A stretch of DNA of 64,000 bases from Paenibacillus marchantiophytorum (GTDB lineage: Bacteria > Bacillota > Bacilli > Paenibacillales > NBRC-103111), in NCBI RefSeq assembly GCF_014640555.1, contig NZ_BMHE01000004.1, positions 216,997-280,996 on the forward strand. The letters run 5' to 3'. The notes under the pieces were generated by a model, which ran no database searches, was not told the origin of the DNA, and saw nothing but the letters and a program-made list of their open reading frames with translations. A program made the translations under genes and the position numbers. Positions 61,808 to 64,000 of the stretch are shown here, piece after piece (position 1 is the first letter of the stretch; each line of letters opens with the position of its first letter).

Positions 61808-62926
61808 TTGCCTGTTGTCATTTGGACAGTTCTTGCCGTGTGTCTGCTTATCATCGCCTTTTTTGCATTAGCAGCTATTCTGCAATATTCGGATAATAAA
61901 AAAACCGCACAGCATGTACTGACCTATTTTGCGAAAAATAGAGTCTATAGCTCATTATACATTTTGCATAACGACCAACCTGTTCTTGAATATAATTCAG
62001 ACAAAGTCATGCCACTAGCCAGTACTGTTAAATTAATTCTTGCAGTGGAGTATGCCAACCAAGCAGCTCATGGGCTCATTGATCCTGAAACGCTAGTCAG
62101 CCTCAATGATGTTGAGAGATACTATATTCCTGGCACGGATGGAGGAGCTCATTCAAGCTGGAAATACGATTTGAAGGATTATCTTGAAGCCGACAATGAA
62201 TTGACCCTGGACGAAATCGCAAGAGGAATGATTCAGTTCAGTTCGAATGCTTGTACGGAATATATATTTGAGCTGCTTGGAGGAGATAGAATTAATGCAA
62301 GCTTGTCAGAACTGGGGATGTTGAACCATACCTCCATATTCCCGATTTCTTCGGCCATGCTTGTATCGATGTATGTACATGATAAAGAAGGGTTGCAGGG
62401 TAAACGATTAATCAAGCGTATGCTTGAAATGAGTCAAGAGGAATATATATCCTATGCTTATATACTGCATAACATTCTAAAAAATGAGTCTGATTCAGCC
62501 ACGATCAAAACATTGAACAGAAAAGAGGGCTTCAAAAGAAGCATTCAAAAGCTGGAGTCCGAGCGATTGCCCAGCGGAACAACGAAAGAATATGCTTCTT
62601 TAATGAATAAAATCAATAGCGCCACCTATTTCCCCCCCGACGTTCAAAAAATTTTGGATCGTTTGGTAGGAAAACAACCCTCCGCAAAATCCCAATATAC
62701 TAGGATCGGGTTCAAAGGTGGGACTACACTATTTGTTGTTACTTCGGCCATGTATGGATGCAAGAAAAACGGTGAAACGTTAGAAATTGCGGCCTTCCTT
62801 AACGATTCAACGGGAACAGAGAACTTATGGTTGAGAAACAAGTTCGATGACTTTCTGGCGACGATGATGCGGGATGACGAGTTTAGAAATAAGGTCATCG
62901 AGAAGCTTGCTTCAAATGCAAATTAA
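61808..62926 (+). CDS. Membrane-anchored class-A beta-lactamase-like serine hydrolase
   Basis: A 372-residue protein with an N-terminal membrane helix (VIWTVLAVCLLIIAFFALAA) and an extracellular penicillin-recognising fold. Active-site motifs: SxxK in LASTVKLILAVEYA, SxN in FSSNACTEYIFELLG and KGGTT near the C-terminus. Start is TTG 61808 with GGAGGG 7 nt upstream; the frame runs back into the HTTM gene but has no other site. It lies 25 nt after the HTTM stop. It could be a D,D-peptidase, an esterase or a true lactamase; its place in the peptide operon is unexplained. Confidence 0.82.
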   Translation: MPVVIWTVLAVCLLIIAFFALAAILQYSDNKKTAQHVLTYFAKNRVYSSLYILHNDQPVLEYNSDKVMPLASTVKLILAVEYANQAAHGLIDPETLVSLNDVERYYIPGTDGGAHSSWKYDLKDYLEADNELTLDEIARGMIQFSSNACTEYIFELLGGDRINASLSELGMLNHTSIFPISSAMLVSMYVHDKEGLQGKRLIKRMLEMSQEEYISYAYILHNILKNESDSATIKTLNRKEGFKRSIQKLESERLPSGTTKEYASLMNKINSATYFPPDVQKILDRLVGKQPSAKSQYTRIGFKGGTTLFVVTSAMYGCKKNGETLEIAAFLNDSTGTENLWLRNKFDDFLATMMRDDEFRNKVIEKLASNAN

Positions 62927-62993
62927 CAGAGTGATGTTTTGGTCACGAGGATGCTGCGATGAATTGAGCGTTAGAAATAATTTTCTGGTATGA

Positions 62994-63905
62994 ATGGATT
63001 TGATACAGATGATAAAAATGTTCGTTATCCCTTTCCTTATACTTTTACTAGTATACTATCCTTTTAGGTCCATTTTGAATTGGCTATTATATGTTACTTT
63101 CTCTGTCAGCTACTTTACTTGGCTATATATAACCGCTGCATGGGGAGAATATAGTGTCTACCTTAAAAACATGTACCTAATTATTCTAGGAATATCCATT
63201 TTTCTAAGCTGTATATTTGAAGTGAAAAGAGAACCTACATTACACAAAAAAAGCATGTGGTTGCCAAGGGTGTTACTTATAATCATTTCGATACTTCAAC
63301 TGATAATAACAAGCTATTTCTTAAATATACTTAAAGCTCCTGAAAATGAGCGTGGAATAAGCTTGGCGCTACCATTCAAGTCCACCGGCACGTATTATAT
63401 CTTGCATGGAGGCAAGAACGAAGCTATCAACTACCATTACACGGATTTGTTTCAAAAGCACGCTATCGATATTGTCAAGCTAAACAAACTCGGGGCGACA
63501 AAGAGGTTATTTGGTTCTTCTCATCCATTAAATGAGTTTGAGATATACAATGAAATTGTTTATAGTCCACTGCGTGGTAAAGTCGTAAAAGTAGTGGACG
63601 ACTTAATAGACCAGCCTTATAAAAGTCCAGATAAGGACCACTTAGGAAATCTAGTTGTCATCGAGCGTCAAGGTGTTTATGTTTATTTAATGCATTTGAA
63701 GCCCGGAAGCATTGTTGTGAGAAGCGGGGACACCGTGGAAGAAGGACAGGAATTGGCTAGGGTTGGAAACTCTGGAAACTCTTTTGAGCCTCATTTACAC
63801 ATGCACGCTGTCCGTAAAGAGAATGGAACCGCCATCTCCATTCCAATGTATGTAGAGGGGCGCTACCTGAAAAGAAATGATGTGATCGGTATTAATGGTC
63901 CGTAG
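62994..63905 (+). CDS. M23-family peptidase-like membrane protein
   Basis: A 303-residue protein with about four N-terminal membrane helices (FVIPFLILLLVYYPF, MYLIILGISIFLSCIF, LLIIISILQLIITSYFL) and an extracellular LytM/M23 domain at ~135-300. The zinc motifs are HAIDIV (HxxxD) and HLHMH near the end, with VYVYLMHLKPGSIVV and GDTVEEGQELARVGNSGNS between. This domain usually cuts peptidoglycan cross-bridges. The ribosome site before the ATG at 62994 is weak. Same strand and orientation as the peptide operon, 67 nt after it, so possibly co-transcribed. Confidence 0.8.
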   Translation: MDLIQMIKMFVIPFLILLLVYYPFRSILNWLLYVTFSVSYFTWLYITAAWGEYSVYLKNMYLIILGISIFLSCIFEVKREPTLHKKSMWLPRVLLIIISILQLIITSYFLNILKAPENERGISLALPFKSTGTYYILHGGKNEAINYHYTDLFQKHAIDIVKLNKLGATKRLFGSSHPLNEFEIYNEIVYSPLRGKVVKVVDDLIDQPYKSPDKDHLGNLVVIERQGVYVYLMHLKPGSIVVRSGDTVEEGQELARVGNSGNSFEPHLHMHAVRKENGTAISIPMYVEGRYLKRNDVIGINGP

Positions 63906-64000
63906 ATTGGGGCTGCGGCAGGCTTAGCAGATTCTCGAACCTGATCAAACATCATCAGGAGAGTAAACACCGCCGCGCGTCGTGAGCTAACGAACCATCA
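63906..64000. other. Window end; no feature seen
   Basis: Ninety-five bases after the M23 gene without a recognisable gene or hairpin. Confidence 0.5.

Overview
The window looks like chromosome from a Paenibacillus-type Firmicute. The reasons are very large secreted glycosidases ending in three S-layer homology (SLH) domains, paired YesM-type sensor kinases and YesN-type AraC response regulators, CUT1 sugar ABC transporters with no ATPase of their own, strong AGGAGG-type ribosome sites with frequent TTG/GTG starts, CcpA-like cre boxes, and an Ig-like/discoidin/lectin domain repertoire. This is inferred from content; no rRNA or other marker gene is present, and no tRNA gene was noticed.

Layout. 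(i) 1-1094: the 3' end of a GH95 alpha-L-fucosidase, then a foldback repeat and a decayed SLH gene. (ii) 2009-5434: a kinase/regulator pair. (iii) 5508-30404: four consecutive giant minus-strand genes for cell-surface glycosidases (GH95-like, GH89, GH29, and a GH30+GH43 chimera). All end in the same roughly 1.25-kb cassette carrying three SLH domains. A 1.1-kb stretch of gene remnants separates the first and second. (iv) 30561-39905: a sugar-binding lipoprotein, a second regulator/kinase pair with a small ORF between them, a GH42 beta-galactosidase and two ABC permeases. cre-like boxes lie in front of several of these units. (v) 40114-46145: a tightly packed six-gene operon (GT2 glycosyltransferase, class-III aminotransferase, zinc dehydrogenase, MFS transporter, DUF1349 protein, HAD phosphatase/mutase). 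It looks biosynthetic or modifying rather than catabolic. (vi) 46684-52896: a secreted ricin-type lectin, a decayed lectin copy, a beta-propeller glycosidase, and a deoxysugar/sugar-acid pathway (mutarotase, SDR, enolase-superfamily dehydratase, zinc dehydrogenase) next to a GntR regulator with two copies of a perfect palindrome. (vii) 53045-58940: an AraC remnant, an XRE/DUF2975/ABC/DUF3955 operon with a well-formed promoter inside a long palindrome, and a PhyH oxygenase/sugar-isomerase pair with an AraC regulator. (viii) 59336-63905: a visibly AT-richer plus-strand block holding a small secreted peptide, a DUF5819 protein, an HTTM-DCC fusion, a beta-lactamase-like hydrolase and an M23 peptidase.

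How it fits together (inference). Regions i-iv and vi form a glycan-foraging locus. Surface-anchored enzymes release L-fucose, GlcNAc and galactose or galacto-oligosaccharides from a fucosylated glycan, either arabinogalactan-protein or mucin-like. The ABC transporter imports products, GH42 finishes the beta-galactosides, and the mutarotase/dehydrogenase/dehydratase genes may oxidise the fucose. The most novel-looking unit is region viii, which resembles the architecture of the SdpABC toxin-maturation system (small secreted precursor, an SdpA-position protein and an HTTM membrane protein) but with different families and an added thiol-oxidoreductase domain.
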